Part shown: positions 42,642 through 51,728 of the stretch, one piece after another
Layout of the letters: each line of letters starts with the position of its first letter
Numbering within the stretch: the first letter of the stretch is position 1
Assembly: GCF_001642935.1 (NCBI RefSeq)
Contig: NZ_CP016761.1
Location: 372,001-436,000 of the forward strand
Direction of reading: 5' to 3'
DNA from: Fictibacillus arsenicus
Lineage (GTDB): Bacteria > Bacillota > Bacilli > Bacillales > Fictibacillaceae
Length of the DNA: 64,000 nt
Position numbers and translations under genes: made by a program
Notes under the pieces: generated by a model
Told to the model about the DNA's origin: nothing
Databases searched by the model: none
The model's input: the letters and a program-made list of their open reading frames with translations, nothing else

Positions 42642-43628
42642 ATGTTAGCTGAAATTTTACAAACTTTGCCTCAAGTTCTTGTTGATGGTTTAGCTCTTGG
42701 TGCAATTTATGCGGTTATCGCACTTGGATACACGATGGTTTATGGAATATTGGAGCTTATCAACTTTGCTCATGGTGAAATTTTCATGACAGGTGCTTTT
42801 ATCGGTGTAGCTATGCTCATTTTGATGACAGGAATGGGCTGGCTTGCAGCTATGCCTGCTATTCTGGCATTGATTCTTGTGCTGGTCGTTACTTCCATTC
42901 TTACCGGGTTTATGGGTGTAGGTATTGAACGGATGGCTTACAGACCGCTCCGGAACTCGCCTAAGCTTATCACACTGATTTCTGCGATTGGTGTCTCGTT
43001 TTTGCTTCAAGATTTGGTTCGTTTTATAACGGAATACAAGAGAGGGAACTACATTTTAACTGGCCCTTCCATGTTTAATGAGCAGTTTGCGATTAAATTT
43101 TCTAGCATTTCTTCATCATTCAGTGATGCGTTTTTTAAGACTTCAACGATTATCCTCATCATTTCTGTCGTGCTAATGATGATAGGACTGGACTTTTTCG
43201 TTAATAAAACAAAATGGGGAATGGCGATGAGAGCTGTTGCACAAGATCGTGAAACAGCATCGCTCATGTCGATCAACGTGAACAAAGTCATCTCGCTAAC
43301 TTTCTTTATCGGATCAGCTCTTGGAGGAGCAACGGGTGTACTGTTTGCTGTTCAATATGGAACGATCGATCCTTATATCGGTTTTATCCTTGGCTTAAAA
43401 GCATTTACAGCTGCTGTACTAGGCGGAATCGGAAATATTCGGGGTGCTATGGCAGGCGGTATTATGCTTGGACTTCTGGAAATGTTTGCCGCAGCAAATC
43501 TCCAGCTTTTAACCGGCGGTATTTTTGGGGCTGAATATAAAGACGTTTTTGCGTTTGCAATCTTAATTATTGTTTTGATTTTCAAACCAGAAGGACTGTT
43601 TGGCAAAGCAGTTACAGAGAAAGTTTAG
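42642..43628 (+). CDS. livH: branched-chain amino acid ABC transporter permease LivH
   Basis: 328 residues, about eight membrane helices, with the LivH pattern (GLALGAIYAVIALGYTMVYG; INFAHGEIFMTGA; GKAVTEKV end). Forms the membrane channel with LivM. Starts 91 bases after livJ; livM starts 10 bases after its stop. Confidence 0.95.
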   Translation: MLAEILQTLPQVLVDGLALGAIYAVIALGYTMVYGILELINFAHGEIFMTGAFIGVAMLILMTGMGWLAAMPAILALILVLVVTSILTGFMGVGIERMAYRPLRNSPKLITLISAIGVSFLLQDLVRFITEYKRGNYILTGPSMFNEQFAIKFSSISSSFSDAFFKTSTIILIISVVLMMIGLDFFVNKTKWGMAMRAVAQDRETASLMSINVNKVISLTFFIGSALGGATGVLFAVQYGTIDPYIGFILGLKAFTAAVLGGIGNIRGAMAGGIMLGLLEMFAAANLQLLTGGIFGAEYKDVFAFAILIIVLIFKPEGLFGKAVTEKV

Positions 43629-43638
43629 GTGAAGGTGC

Positions 43639-44928
43639 ATGCATAAGCTGACAAATAAACTAAAAGGCAACAAACTGGCTCAGATCATTCTGCTGGTGCT
43701 CTATGTATTAGTAACTTCACTGAGCCTATACCTGGCTCAAGCATCTGTAACAGCATTTCTTCTTCTGTTATTTTCTTTGCTTCTCTTGTACTACACGGAA
43801 CTGCCTGACCGATTAAAATGGGTGATTGCAGGTGTGGTATTGATTGGCGTCATACCATTCGTTTCAAGTACGGGGCCAGGGTACCAGTCATATATGGAAG
43901 TGGCTACGGTTGTAGGAATCTATGTTGCGATGGCACTGGGATTGAACATTGTAGTCGGTTTGGCCGGACTCTTGGATCTGGGATTTGTGGCGTTCTTTGC
44001 CATTGGCGCTTACACGTACGGAATCTTTGCTACAGGCCAGGCAGCTAATTTTATGCCATTCGGAGATTTTCCGCTATCTGGGGAGAGCTTCTGGATCTTT
44101 ATTTTGATCGGCTGTTTTGTAGCGGCGCTTTTCGGAGTGCTTTTAGGTATACCAGTTTTGCGTGTGAAAGGAGATTATCTTGCAATCGTTACACTCGGCT
44201 TTGGGGAGATAATCCGAATTGTCTTCAACAACCTTGATAAGCCTGTAAATATTACGAACGGTGCGATGGGGCTGGCTTCTGTAAAGCCGCCTGAAATTTT
44301 CGGCTATCAATTCGTTTATCCGAATCAGTTTTATTTTATCGTTCTAGCAATCTTGTTGTTTGTCATTCTGGCTGTAAGAAGATTCGAATATTCAAAGATT
44401 GGCCGTTCATGGAAAGCGGTTAGAGAAAATGAGATTGCTGCACAATCAATGGGAATCCATCTTGTAAGGACCAAACTATTGGCATTCGCGATCGGAGCAT
44501 CTTTCTCCGGAATGATGGGAGTCGTCTTTGCAGCTAAGCAGACGTTCGTTGATCCTACAAGCTTTACATTGCTCGAGTCTATTACGATTCTCGTAATGGT
44601 TATCTTAGGAGGAATGGGCAGTGTGCCTGGAGTTATTTTAGGTGCCGCGGTGATCACGATCTTAAACCTTCAAGTTCTCACAGAAGTAACAAATTACTTG
44701 AATCAGTTAAGCCTTAACGGGGTTATCAGTTTTCCAGAGGCACTAGCACCTGCTAAAATGCAAAGATTTATTTTTGGAGCTATCTTAATAGTATTTGCAA
44801 TCTATCGTCCTCAAGGATTAATTCCGGCAAAAAATCCAGTGTTCGATGAGGAATCTTTAAAAGAGGGTTCCAAAAAGCACAGAAAAGAACAGATTACAGT
44901 TGAACCTGATAAAGGATTTCAAGCATAG
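43639..44928 (+). CDS. livM: branched-chain amino acid ABC transporter permease LivM
   Basis: 429 residues, nine to ten membrane helices, LivM pattern (VGLAGLLDLGFVAFFAIGAY; GDYLAIVTLGFGEIIRI; GGMGSVPGVILGA). The C-terminal 35 residues are charged and cytoplasmic. Second permease of the liv system. Confidence 0.95.
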   Translation: MHKLTNKLKGNKLAQIILLVLYVLVTSLSLYLAQASVTAFLLLLFSLLLLYYTELPDRLKWVIAGVVLIGVIPFVSSTGPGYQSYMEVATVVGIYVAMALGLNIVVGLAGLLDLGFVAFFAIGAYTYGIFATGQAANFMPFGDFPLSGESFWIFILIGCFVAALFGVLLGIPVLRVKGDYLAIVTLGFGEIIRIVFNNLDKPVNITNGAMGLASVKPPEIFGYQFVYPNQFYFIVLAILLFVILAVRRFEYSKIGRSWKAVRENEIAAQSMGIHLVRTKLLAFAIGASFSGMMGVVFAAKQTFVDPTSFTLLESITILVMVILGGMGSVPGVILGAAVITILNLQVLTEVTNYLNQLSLNGVISFPEALAPAKMQRFIFGAILIVFAIYRPQGLIPAKNPVFDEESLKEGSKKHRKEQITVEPDKGFQA

Positions 44929-44942
44929 GGGGGCGGTATGAA

Positions 44943-45719
44943 ATGTCTATATTAACAGTGAGTAATTTAACAAAACAATTTGGCGGTCTCGTTGCTGTAA
45001 ATTCAGTGGATATTACCGTTGAAAAAGGATCGATCACAGCCGTTATTGGTCCGAATGGAGCGGGAAAAACTACTTTTTTTAATTTGATTACAGGTGTTTA
45101 TCAGCCTGATAAAGGAAATGTGCAGCTTGGATCAACTTCCTTAATCGGAAAGAAACCGCATGATATTGCAAGACAAGGTATTGCACGAACGTTTCAGAAT
45201 ATCCGTCTGTTCTCAAATATTACGGTTCTTGAAAATGTGATGGTAGGGCTGCACAAACAATTAAGAGCTGGCCTAGTCGGAACACTTTTTCAAACTAAAA
45301 CGATACGCGAGGAAGAAAAGCGTGCACAGGAAGAAGCGTATCATTGGCTTGAATATGTCGGTCTTGCTAAGCATTTGAATGAAGATGCTCAAAATCTTTC
45401 ATACGGAGCGCAGCGGAGGCTGGAAATAGCCCGTGCTCTCGCGACAAAACCGAAACTCCTTCTGCTCGATGAACCAGCAGCTGGGATGAACCCAAGGGAA
45501 ACGAGGGAGTTAACAGAATTCATACATCGTATGAGAGAAGATCTTGATGTTACGATCGTATTGATCGAACATGATATGAGACTCGTTATGGAAATTTCGG
45601 AACAAATTTTTGTTTTGGATCATGGTGAAAAAATTGCTGAAGGAAAACCTGCAGAGATCCGTAATAATGTAAAAGTGATTGAAGCCTATCTTGGAAAAAG
45701 TGCCGTAACACCAGCGTAA
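44943..45719 (+). CDS. livG: branched-chain amino acid ABC transporter ATPase LivG
   Basis: 258-residue ABC ATPase: Walker A GPNGAGKTT, signature LSYGAQRR, Walker B LLLLDEPAAGMNP, His switch in IEHDM. The long insert and the AAGMNP after Walker B are typical of LivG. Ribosome site gggggcgg. Confidence 0.95.
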   Translation: MSILTVSNLTKQFGGLVAVNSVDITVEKGSITAVIGPNGAGKTTFFNLITGVYQPDKGNVQLGSTSLIGKKPHDIARQGIARTFQNIRLFSNITVLENVMVGLHKQLRAGLVGTLFQTKTIREEEKRAQEEAYHWLEYVGLAKHLNEDAQNLSYGAQRRLEIARALATKPKLLLLDEPAAGMNPRETRELTEFIHRMREDLDVTIVLIEHDMRLVMEISEQIFVLDHGEKIAEGKPAEIRNNVKVIEAYLGKSAVTPA

Positions 45720-45730
45720 GGGGGAGAACG

Positions 45731-46438
45731 ATGAGTATTTTGCAGTTGAAGGATGTAAACACATTTTACGGTGGTATCCATGCGCTAAAAGGGATCAGCA
45801 TCTCTGTTGAAAAAGGGGAGATCGTTACATTAATCGGTTCGAACGGTGCAGGAAAATCGACTACGCTGAAAACGATCAGCGGTCAGGTGATGCCGAAAAC
45901 TGGCTCGGTTATTTATGAAGGAAAAGATATTTCAAAACAGCCGGCTCATTTGACGGCACAAACTGGGATTGCACATGTACCTGAAGGAAGAAGAATTTTC
46001 CCAAGACTGACTGTAAAAGAGAATCTTGAGATGGGTGCTTTTATCGTCAAAGATAAAAAGATCGTAAAAGAACGGATGGAAAAAGTATTTCAATACTTTC
46101 CTCGTCTTCAGGAACGTTTGAGCCAAAAAGGAGGCACCATGAGCGGCGGTGAGCAGCAGATGCTAGCGATAGGACGTGCGTTAATGTCAAAGCCTCGTCT
46201 ATTGCTGCTGGATGAGCCATCCATGGGATTAGCGCCAGTTATTGTAGAACAAATCTTTGACATAATCAGTGATTTAAACAAAGAAGGCATGACTATTCTC
46301 TTGGTCGAACAAAATGCCTATCAGGCTCTGCAGGTTGCACATAGAGGGTATGTGATACAAACTGGAGAAATCGTGATGGCAGGACAGGGACAGGAATTGA
46401 TTACAAATGAACAAGTCCGTGAAGCATATCTAGCTTAA
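45731..46438 (+). CDS. livF: branched-chain amino acid ABC transporter ATPase LivF
   Basis: 235-residue ABC ATPase: Walker A GSNGAGKST, signature MSGGEQQM, Walker B LLLLDEPSMGLAP. VPEGRRIFPRLTVKENL is a LivF hallmark. Last gene of the operon; starts 11 bases after livG. Confidence 0.95.
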   Translation: MSILQLKDVNTFYGGIHALKGISISVEKGEIVTLIGSNGAGKSTTLKTISGQVMPKTGSVIYEGKDISKQPAHLTAQTGIAHVPEGRRIFPRLTVKENLEMGAFIVKDKKIVKERMEKVFQYFPRLQERLSQKGGTMSGGEQQMLAIGRALMSKPRLLLLDEPSMGLAPVIVEQIFDIISDLNKEGMTILLVEQNAYQALQVAHRGYVIQTGEIVMAGQGQELITNEQVREAYLA

Positions 46439-46446
46439 ATGCTGCA

Positions 46447-46486
46447 GAAGAAAACCTGGCTGAAGAAAAGCCCGGTTTTCTTTTTT
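46447..46486 (+). terminator. terminator of the liv operon
   Basis: GAAAACCTGGCT pairs with AGCCCGGTTTTC (one mismatch), followed by six T. Confidence 0.9.
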
Positions 46487-46556
46487 GCTGTAGAATTCCT
46501 TTTGAAATTGGTTAGAAATGTTATAATTTAAAAGGAAAAAGAAAGGGGTATGAATC

Positions 46557-47027
46557 ATGATTAAAGTACTCTTTGTTTGTTTAGGTAATATATGCCGTTC
46601 GCCAATGGCTGAGGCTATTTTTAGAGATCTGGTTAAAAAAGAAGGTCTAGAGGGGAAAATATCGATTGACTCTGCAGGAACAGGAAACTGGCATGTTGGC
46701 GAACCGCCGCATGAAGGTACAAGAAATATTTTAACGAAGAATCAAATATCATTTGAGGGTCAAAAGGCGCGTCAAATTAAAACGAACGATCTAACACAAT
46801 ATGATTATATTATTGGAATGGATGCAGAGAACATTGGGAACATGCACAAGATGGCTGGGCAATCAGAGACAGGCATGATTGCAAGACTTCTGGATTTTGT
46901 GCCGGAAAATGAGTTTGAAGATGTACCAGATCCGTATTTTACCGGTAATTTTCAAGAAGTGTATGACCTTGTAACAGCCGGATGCGAAAGATTGCTTATC
47001 GAAATAAAAAATAGAGAATCGCTATAA
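46557..47027 (+). CDS. yfkJ: low-molecular-weight protein-tyrosine phosphatase
   Basis: 156 residues. The P-loop VCLGNICRSPMAEAIF (Cys8 nucleophile, Arg14) and the general-acid loop DVPDPYF define the family. Together with the later yfkH, yfkF, yfkD and yfkAB homologues, its place matches the B. subtilis yfk region, so YfkJ is the likely orthologue. The GNAT gene follows after 15 bases. Confidence 0.92.
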   Translation: MIKVLFVCLGNICRSPMAEAIFRDLVKKEGLEGKISIDSAGTGNWHVGEPPHEGTRNILTKNQISFEGQKARQIKTNDLTQYDYIIGMDAENIGNMHKMAGQSETGMIARLLDFVPENEFEDVPDPYFTGNFQEVYDLVTAGCERLLIEIKNRESL

Positions 47028-47042
47028 ACAGGAGGATTTATA

Positions 47043-47468
47043 ATGGGTGAGATCAGGCAATTGTCATTAGAGCATGAAGTACGCGAAGCTTTTCCTGTGA
47101 TGAACCAGCTGCGGACTCATCTCTCAGAGGACTTGTTTTATGAATTATTTCTTCAAATGCAAAAAGAAGGCTACACACTATTTGCAAATTACCATAACGA
47201 AAAGATTGTCGCACTTGCCGGATTTGCCATTCTAACGAACTTTTATGATGGAAAACATGTATATTTATATGATCTGATTACGGATTCAGAGGAACGTTCA
47301 AAGGGATATGGAGAGGAACTGCTAGCCTTTTTGGAATCATTTGCAGTCCAGAACAACTGCAATTGCGTAGTGTTGAGTTCTAATGTGAATCGTTTAGATG
47401 CTCACCGTTTTTATGAAGAAAAAATGCATTACGAAAAACCGAGTTATGTATTTAAGAAACGATTTTAA
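47043..47468 (+). CDS. GNAT family acetyltransferase
   Basis: 141 residues with a GNAT fold: the acetyl-CoA loop is visible as DLITDSEERSKGYGEELLAFL, followed by RLDAHRFYEEKMHY. Substrate unknown. Ribosome site acaggagga; co-transcribed with yfkJ. Confidence 0.87.
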   Translation: MGEIRQLSLEHEVREAFPVMNQLRTHLSEDLFYELFLQMQKEGYTLFANYHNEKIVALAGFAILTNFYDGKHVYLYDLITDSEERSKGYGEELLAFLESFAVQNNCNCVVLSSNVNRLDAHRFYEEKMHYEKPSYVFKKRF

Positions 47469-47502
47469 TAAGGCTGTCTCTCAGGAGCAACAATCTTTTA
47501 TA

Positions 47503-47724
47503 AAAGCTGTTTTCGCAAACATTGTTGCTTTTGAAAGTAGTTGATTTCCGCTCCAGGCTGCTCGCTTTCCACGGGGCGTGCGGTGAGCCTCCTGCCGCTT
47601 TGCGCCATTAGGAGTCTCCACCTGACCACTCGTCCCGTAGGAGTTTCGCACCTTGCGCTCCAATCAACTTGCAAATGGGGAGAAAAAACATCCATTAGCA
47701 ACAATCTTTTAGAAAATAGCTTTA
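47503..47724 (+). repeat. dispersed palindromic repeat, copy 5 (basic form)
   Basis: Shows the full inverted structure: AAAGCTGTTTTCGCAAACAT at the left and the matching complement AGATT...TTTAGAAAATAGCTTT at the right (outer arms). Then come GTTGATT/AATCAAC inner arms and the central GTGAGCCTCCT/AGGAGTCTCCAC hairpin. Just before it, at 47487-47510, a stray right end (AGCAACAATCTTTTATAAAAG) suggests an earlier copy at the same place. Confidence 0.9.
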
Positions 47725-47740
47725 AATAAAGATGCATCAT

Positions 47741-47768
47741 AAACCACCACACAGGATGTGGTGGTTCA
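47741..47768. terminator. bidirectional terminator
   Basis: AACCACCAC pairs with GTGGTGGTT, with T-rich sequence on the sspH side. Confidence 0.85.
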
Positions 47769-47771
47769 TTT

Positions 47772-47951
47772 TTATTGTTCATCCAAACTTGAAACCGAAA
47801 CACTTTGCTTATTGTTTGGTTCATCGAGAGGATGGATTGTAGCTGTTCCATTTTGCTGATCTACATGCTCAATATAAATGCTTTGTCCATTATATGTAAC
47901 GTTAGCCATGGCAGATGATTCAGAGATCTCTTGTGCACGTTGTGCGTCCAT
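47772..47951 (-). CDS. sspH: H-type small acid-soluble spore protein
   Basis: 59 residues (MDAQRAQEISESSAMANVTY, NGQSIYIEHVDQQNGTATIH, PLDEPNNKQSVSVSSLDEQ), matching SspH: xxQRAxEIS start, ANVxYxG, I-HVD, and SLDE end. Made in the forespore late in sporulation. Ribosome site ggaggcaagg. Upstream CATATTATA with GATATT could be a sigma-G/F-type promoter; weak. Confidence 0.9.
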   Translation of the reverse strand: MDAQRAQEISESSAMANVTYNGQSIYIEHVDQQNGTATIHPLDEPNNKQSVSVSSLDEQ

Positions 47952-48023
47952 TTTCCTTGCCTCCTTTTTAATTTTAACAAATATAATATGTGTTTATATT
48001 TCCTTGAATATCCCTAGGTAATA

Positions 48024-48078
48024 AAAAAAGCTGGCTTATTAAGATCAAATTCTGATCTATTGAGCCAGCTTTCTTTTT
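48024..48078. terminator. long terminator hairpin
   Basis: AAAGCTGGCT pairs with AGCCAGCTTT, with an inner stem AGATCA/TGATCT. T-runs on both strands. It ends the minus-strand glsB-like gene. Confidence 0.88.
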
Positions 48079-48111
48079 TAATTTGGGTTATGTTCTTTTT
48101 GTGTTTTTAAA

Positions 48112-48366
48112 TTATGCACGGCTACGCATGCTGCGCATAATCCAGCTTACAATAAGTACAACTACGATAGCACCGATGATAGCTGGAATAATTGCGAAAC
48201 CAGCAACCGTTGGACCCCAGTCTCCTAACAGTAAGCCACCTAACCAAGCACCAACGAAACCTGCGATAATGTTACCGATGATTCCACCTGGTACGTCACG
48301 CCCTGTTAATAGTCCTGCTAACCAACCAATGATTCCTCCAATTATAAGTGCCCATAATAAACTCAT
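48112..48366 (-). CDS. GlsB/YeaQ/YmgE family membrane protein
   Basis: 84 residues, three glycine-rich helices (LLWALIIGGIIGWLAGLLTG, GIIGNIIAGFVGAWLGGLLL, IIPAIIGAIVVVLIVSWIMR). The family is often induced by general stress. Ribosome site aaggaggaa. Monocistronic. Confidence 0.9.
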   Translation of the reverse strand: MSLLWALIIGGIIGWLAGLLTGRDVPGGIIGNIIAGFVGAWLGGLLLGDWGPTVAGFAIIPAIIGAIVVVLIVSWIMRSMRSRA

Positions 48367-48512
48367 TTAAAATTCCTCCTTTTTTTTGTGTGGTTGTAAT
48401 ATGGAATTATTCTTAAGTTACCCATTATAAAAAAATATAAACTTCTGTCGAAAAAAGTTTTTATCACCATAAGGAAAGGGAATGATATAGGAAATATACA
48501 ACTAAGTTAGGG

Positions 48513-49397
48513 GTGAGAGGACCATTGACTTTATGGCATATTCTTAAACACATGAAGGCAAAATCTTTTGGAATTGAATTTATGCATGGCTTTAAAAGAG
48601 GAGATGTAACAGGGCTGGCAGCACAGCTTGCTTACTATTTTCTTTTATCTTTGTTTCCTTTTTTAATTTTCTTATTAACACTCGGTGCTTTCTTTATAGA
48701 ACCTGCTGAAGCACTTGACCTGCTCGAACATTTTGTTCCAGCAGAGGCGATGGATTCAGTAAGAGAAAATTTGTTGGCAGTACTTGAAGGAAGAAGCGGG
48801 GGATTGCTATCTATCGGGATTTTAGCAACTATCTGGTCAGCATCAAACGCCATCAATGCTGTTATTAAAACATTGAACGAAGCATATGGAGTGGAAGAAT
48901 GCAGAGGCTTTGTTAAAACAAGACTGTTATCGATCTTTTTAACTTTTGGCGTTGTTTTCGCATTTATTGTAGCTTTAGTTTTTCCGGTGTTCGGTAAGAT
49001 GCTGGGCAATGCGGCATTTTCCTATTTAGGTTTAAGTGATGAATTTCTAACGATCTGGTCCGTACTTCGCTGGCTTATCAGTTTCTTTCTTATCGCAACA
49101 GTTGTTTCTATTCTTTACTATATGGCCCCATGCAAAAAGTTAAAATACAGTGAAATCTGGTATGGTTCTCTCGTGGCTACTTTTTTATGGCAGATCGTAT
49201 CATTAGGTTTTGCTTTTTATGTCGATTACTTTGGAAATTATTCGCAAACGTACGGAAGTATCGGAGCTGTTATTGTACTCATGCTGTGGTTCTATCTAAC
49301 AGGAATCGTACTGCTTTCAGGCGGTGTACTTAATGCTACATTCCATAAATATAAGATCGATTTTGCCAAGAAAAGGGGCTTGTTAAAGGCTGAATGA
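48513..49397 (+). CDS. yfkH: YihY/virulence factor BrkB family membrane protein
   Basis: 294 residues, six membrane helices, family pattern GDVTGLAAQLAYYFLLSLFP and LWFYLTGIVLLSGGVLNA. Not a nuclease despite the old RNase BN name. Position after yfkJ agrees with B. subtilis yfkH. Start uncertain: the GTG at 48513 has a poor site, while a TTG at 48525 lies just after GAGAGG. Confidence 0.88.
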   Translation: MRGPLTLWHILKHMKAKSFGIEFMHGFKRGDVTGLAAQLAYYFLLSLFPFLIFLLTLGAFFIEPAEALDLLEHFVPAEAMDSVRENLLAVLEGRSGGLLSIGILATIWSASNAINAVIKTLNEAYGVEECRGFVKTRLLSIFLTFGVVFAFIVALVFPVFGKMLGNAAFSYLGLSDEFLTIWSVLRWLISFFLIATVVSILYYMAPCKKLKYSEIWYGSLVATFLWQIVSLGFAFYVDYFGNYSQTYGSIGAVIVLMLWFYLTGIVLLSGGVLNATFHKYKIDFAKKRGLLKAE

Positions 49398-49440
49398 TTG
49401 GAAAAGCTAGTAGTACCTTGAAATAAGGAGGTATTGCTAA

Positions 49441-49545
49441 ATGGGAAAAAGCAACAAACAAAACACAAACCAAAGCAAGAACAACAAAAATGAAAGTAAA
49501 CACAAGACAAGCAGCAGTGCTAACAAAAAGAATAACTTTCATTAA
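49441..49545 (+). CDS. 34-residue Asn/Lys-rich peptide
   Basis: MGKSNKQNTNQSKNNKNESK followed by HKTSSSANKKNNFH. Perfect ribosome site aaggagg 9 bases before the ATG and a terminator 6 bases after the stop. Composition recalls minor small acid-soluble spore proteins, but no family match is clear. Confidence 0.65.
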   Translation: MGKSNKQNTNQSKNNKNESKHKTSSSANKKNNFH

Positions 49546-49550
49546 TATGT

Positions 49551-49582
49551 AAAAGCTGTCCGGTTACGGGCGGCTTTTTTTG
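49551..49582 (+). terminator. terminator of the 34-aa gene
   Basis: AAAGCTGTCC pairs with GGGCGGCTTT (two wobbles or mismatches), then a T-run. Confidence 0.8.
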
Positions 49583-49668
49583 CTTTATTACGAAGACTTT
49601 AAAGCAATTTTGTGATTGTGTTATAATGTTTTTCGTTGTGCCTCTAGACAGAAAGGGAGGGAGATAAG

Positions 49669-50265
49669 ATGGAAGAACTTATACTCTCATTTATTGAATT
49701 TTTAAAGCAGTTTTCGTATTTTGGACTTATTATTGCACTTACTTTTGAATTTGTTCCCGCTGAGCTGGTTCTCCCGCTCGCAGGGTTTTGGGTATATGAA
49801 GGTGATATGAATTACTGGCTTGCTGTATTTGCTGGAACTTTAGGAGGTACGCTAGGCCCGCTGACGCTTTATGCACTCGGCAGATATGGCGGAAGACCTT
49901 TTCTAATCAAGTACGGCAAGTATGTTTTTATTAAAGAAAGAGAAATTAATGCTGCAGATCGCTTTTTTGAGAAGTATGGTGCAGGAGTCGCGTTTTTCGG
50001 ACGGTTCCTTCCTGGCGTAAGGACTACGATATCTGTTCCGTGCGGCATGGCAAAAATGAATGTTTGGGTATTTTCCATCTATACATTTATTGCGATGTTT
50101 CCGATTACTGCATTTTATATTTATCTTGGGAAACAATTCGGACCGCAGTGGAAAGATGTAGGCGCAAAGGCAGAAGAATATATGCTCCCCGTGGCTGGAA
50201 TTATTGTAACAGCCATTCTATTATTTTTTGTTTTTAAAAAGGCTAGAAAATGGACATCTGTGTAA
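49669..50265 (+). CDS. DedA family membrane protein
   Basis: 198 residues with the DedA core: FEFVPAELVLPLAGFWVYEG, GTLGGTLGPLTLYALGRYGG, and FFGRFLPGVRTTISVPCGMA with its conserved Arg residues. Members flip undecaprenyl phosphate or related lipids. Ribosome site gggagggag. Confidence 0.9.
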   Translation: MEELILSFIEFLKQFSYFGLIIALTFEFVPAELVLPLAGFWVYEGDMNYWLAVFAGTLGGTLGPLTLYALGRYGGRPFLIKYGKYVFIKEREINAADRFFEKYGAGVAFFGRFLPGVRTTISVPCGMAKMNVWVFSIYTFIAMFPITAFYIYLGKQFGPQWKDVGAKAEEYMLPVAGIIVTAILLFFVFKKARKWTSV

Positions 50266-50271
50266 AAGACT

Positions 50272-50525
50272 CTTCTTTGATAGTTGATTGGAGTGTAAGG
50301 TGCGTGCCTATCACATGAGAAGCTTCTCGCAAGGCATGCGACGAGGAAGCTCACGTCGGCAGTATTTACTTGTAGACGCAGGAGCAAGAATACTTCCCTG
50401 AAGCGGACAGGTGAGACTCCTAAAGGTGCAAAGCGCGAGGAGGCTTACCGCCCGCCCGCGGAAAGCGAGTACCTGGAACGGAAATCAACCACTTTCAATA
50501 GCAGCAATGCTAATAATAACAGCAA
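50272..50525 (-). repeat. dispersed palindromic repeat, copy 6 (reverse, type II cassette)
   Basis: Reverse copy with GTTGATTGGAGTG at its start and CGGAAATCAACC at its end. The cassette (GCAAGGCATGCGACGAGGAA, CTTGTAGACGCAGGAGCA) is the type II block of copy 4. The rest of the 50266-50667 gap shows only AT-rich promoter-like DNA for the vanZ-like gene. Confidence 0.9.
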
Positions 50526-50667
50526 AAGGGGAAATACACCGCGTAAGTTGAAGAAAAATGTTGGAGAGATTTTGTGTCTTTTACCTGTATCTCCTTAAGA
50601 CCTTTGCGTGTTAAACTTAAAAAGGCACTTATGGGAATTTTTGAAATAAAGGCAGGAGAAAGGCAAT

Positions 50668-51132
50668 ATGAAAAAAGTTAGAATTGTTTTTAGTGTGATA
50701 GGTGCACTTTTCTTTATTGTGTACATGGCCGTTCTTATAAAAGCCACGCTTTTCTCATTTAATGAGTACGTATATGGAAAGTCAGCAAACCTTGTTTTGT
50801 TCGATAGTATACGCCTTATGTGGAGAAGCGGAGATTACTGGCTGATTTTTAAGAACATTATCGGCAATATTATCTTATTTTTACCTCTTGGTCTTTTGCT
50901 GCCTTTAATTTTCCGTGTGTTTAATTCATGGCGGCTTATGTTTGTAATCGGGTTTGGTACGAGCTTTGTTATTGAAGTGCTGCAATACGAATATGCAAAA
51001 AGAATTTTTGATATCGATGACATACTTCTTAACGGATTAGGCGCAATGACAGGCTTATTTATCTATAAGTTCTTTGCACTTCTATTTCGTCTTATGGAAC
51101 GACCCTTTACTGGAAAAAAGAGAAAAAAATAA
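50668..51132 (+). CDS. VanZ family protein
   Basis: 154 residues, four membrane helices, VanZ-like pattern (NIIGNIILFLPLGLLLPLIF; EVLQYEYAKRIFDIDDILLNGLG). Members are sometimes linked to teicoplanin resistance, but most are uncharacterised. Ribosome site aggagaaag. Confidence 0.88.
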   Translation: MKKVRIVFSVIGALFFIVYMAVLIKATLFSFNEYVYGKSANLVLFDSIRLMWRSGDYWLIFKNIIGNIILFLPLGLLLPLIFRVFNSWRLMFVIGFGTSFVIEVLQYEYAKRIFDIDDILLNGLGAMTGLFIYKFFALLFRLMERPFTGKKRKK

Positions 51133-51155
51133 AACCGGGCTCAGCCCGGTTTTTT
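51131..51155. terminator. bidirectional terminator
   Basis: AAAACCGGGC-TCA-GCCCGGTTTT between converging genes; T-runs both ways. Confidence 0.92.
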
Positions 51156-51606
51156 ATTTTGTTTCTTTTCTTAGTACACGGTTAACACGTTTTGTCAGCA
51201 TTTTCATTCCATCTCCGCCAGCTTGGTAATGACGAAGCTTACCTTCTGCATCAAATACATAATAAGCAGGAACATATTCATTTTCAAATGCATCCGTTAA
51301 TGCATGGTTATTGTCTACAAAGATTGGCTGTGTAATATCATGTTCTGCAGCAACTTCTTTGATCTGTGCAATATCAAGATCCTTCTCAGAACGAGGCATA
51401 TGAACGGCAATAACGTTCAGTTCATCTTTGTAATCATCTCTGAACTGGTTGATGCTCGGCATTGCTTCTTTACATAAACCACAGCTGACTGACCAGAAGT
51501 GAATAAGGGTCGGCTTGTCGCCAACAAGATCGCTCTTAGAAACTTCACCATTGATCCACTCTGTTGCACCGCTAAGTTCAGGCATATCCGAACGTAATCT
51601 CATCAT
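51154..51606 (-). CDS. thioredoxin-like thiol-disulfide oxidoreductase (TlpA/ResA-like)
   Basis: 150 residues, thioredoxin fold with active site FWSVSCGLCKEAMP (CxxC) and a cis-Pro loop YVPAYYVFD. No signal peptide, so cytoplasmic, unlike ResA. May reduce peroxides or disulfides with bacillithiol or thioredoxin systems; inference. Two adjacent ATG codons at the start. Confidence 0.87.
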   Translation of the reverse strand: MMRLRSDMPELSGATEWINGEVSKSDLVGDKPTLIHFWSVSCGLCKEAMPSINQFRDDYKDELNVIAVHMPRSEKDLDIAQIKEVAAEHDITQPIFVDNNHALTDAFENEYVPAYYVFDAEGKLRHYQAGGDGMKMLTKRVNRVLRKETK

Positions 51607-51728
51607 ACAAATCTACTCCTTATAAATCAAATTGTGTAAGTATCATTAATTCTAGTTTAAAGATTGCGCATTCAATGTCAAAATTCCTGCTTTTCATAAT
51701 ATGGGTAAAGTACAAAAAAATATTTAAT

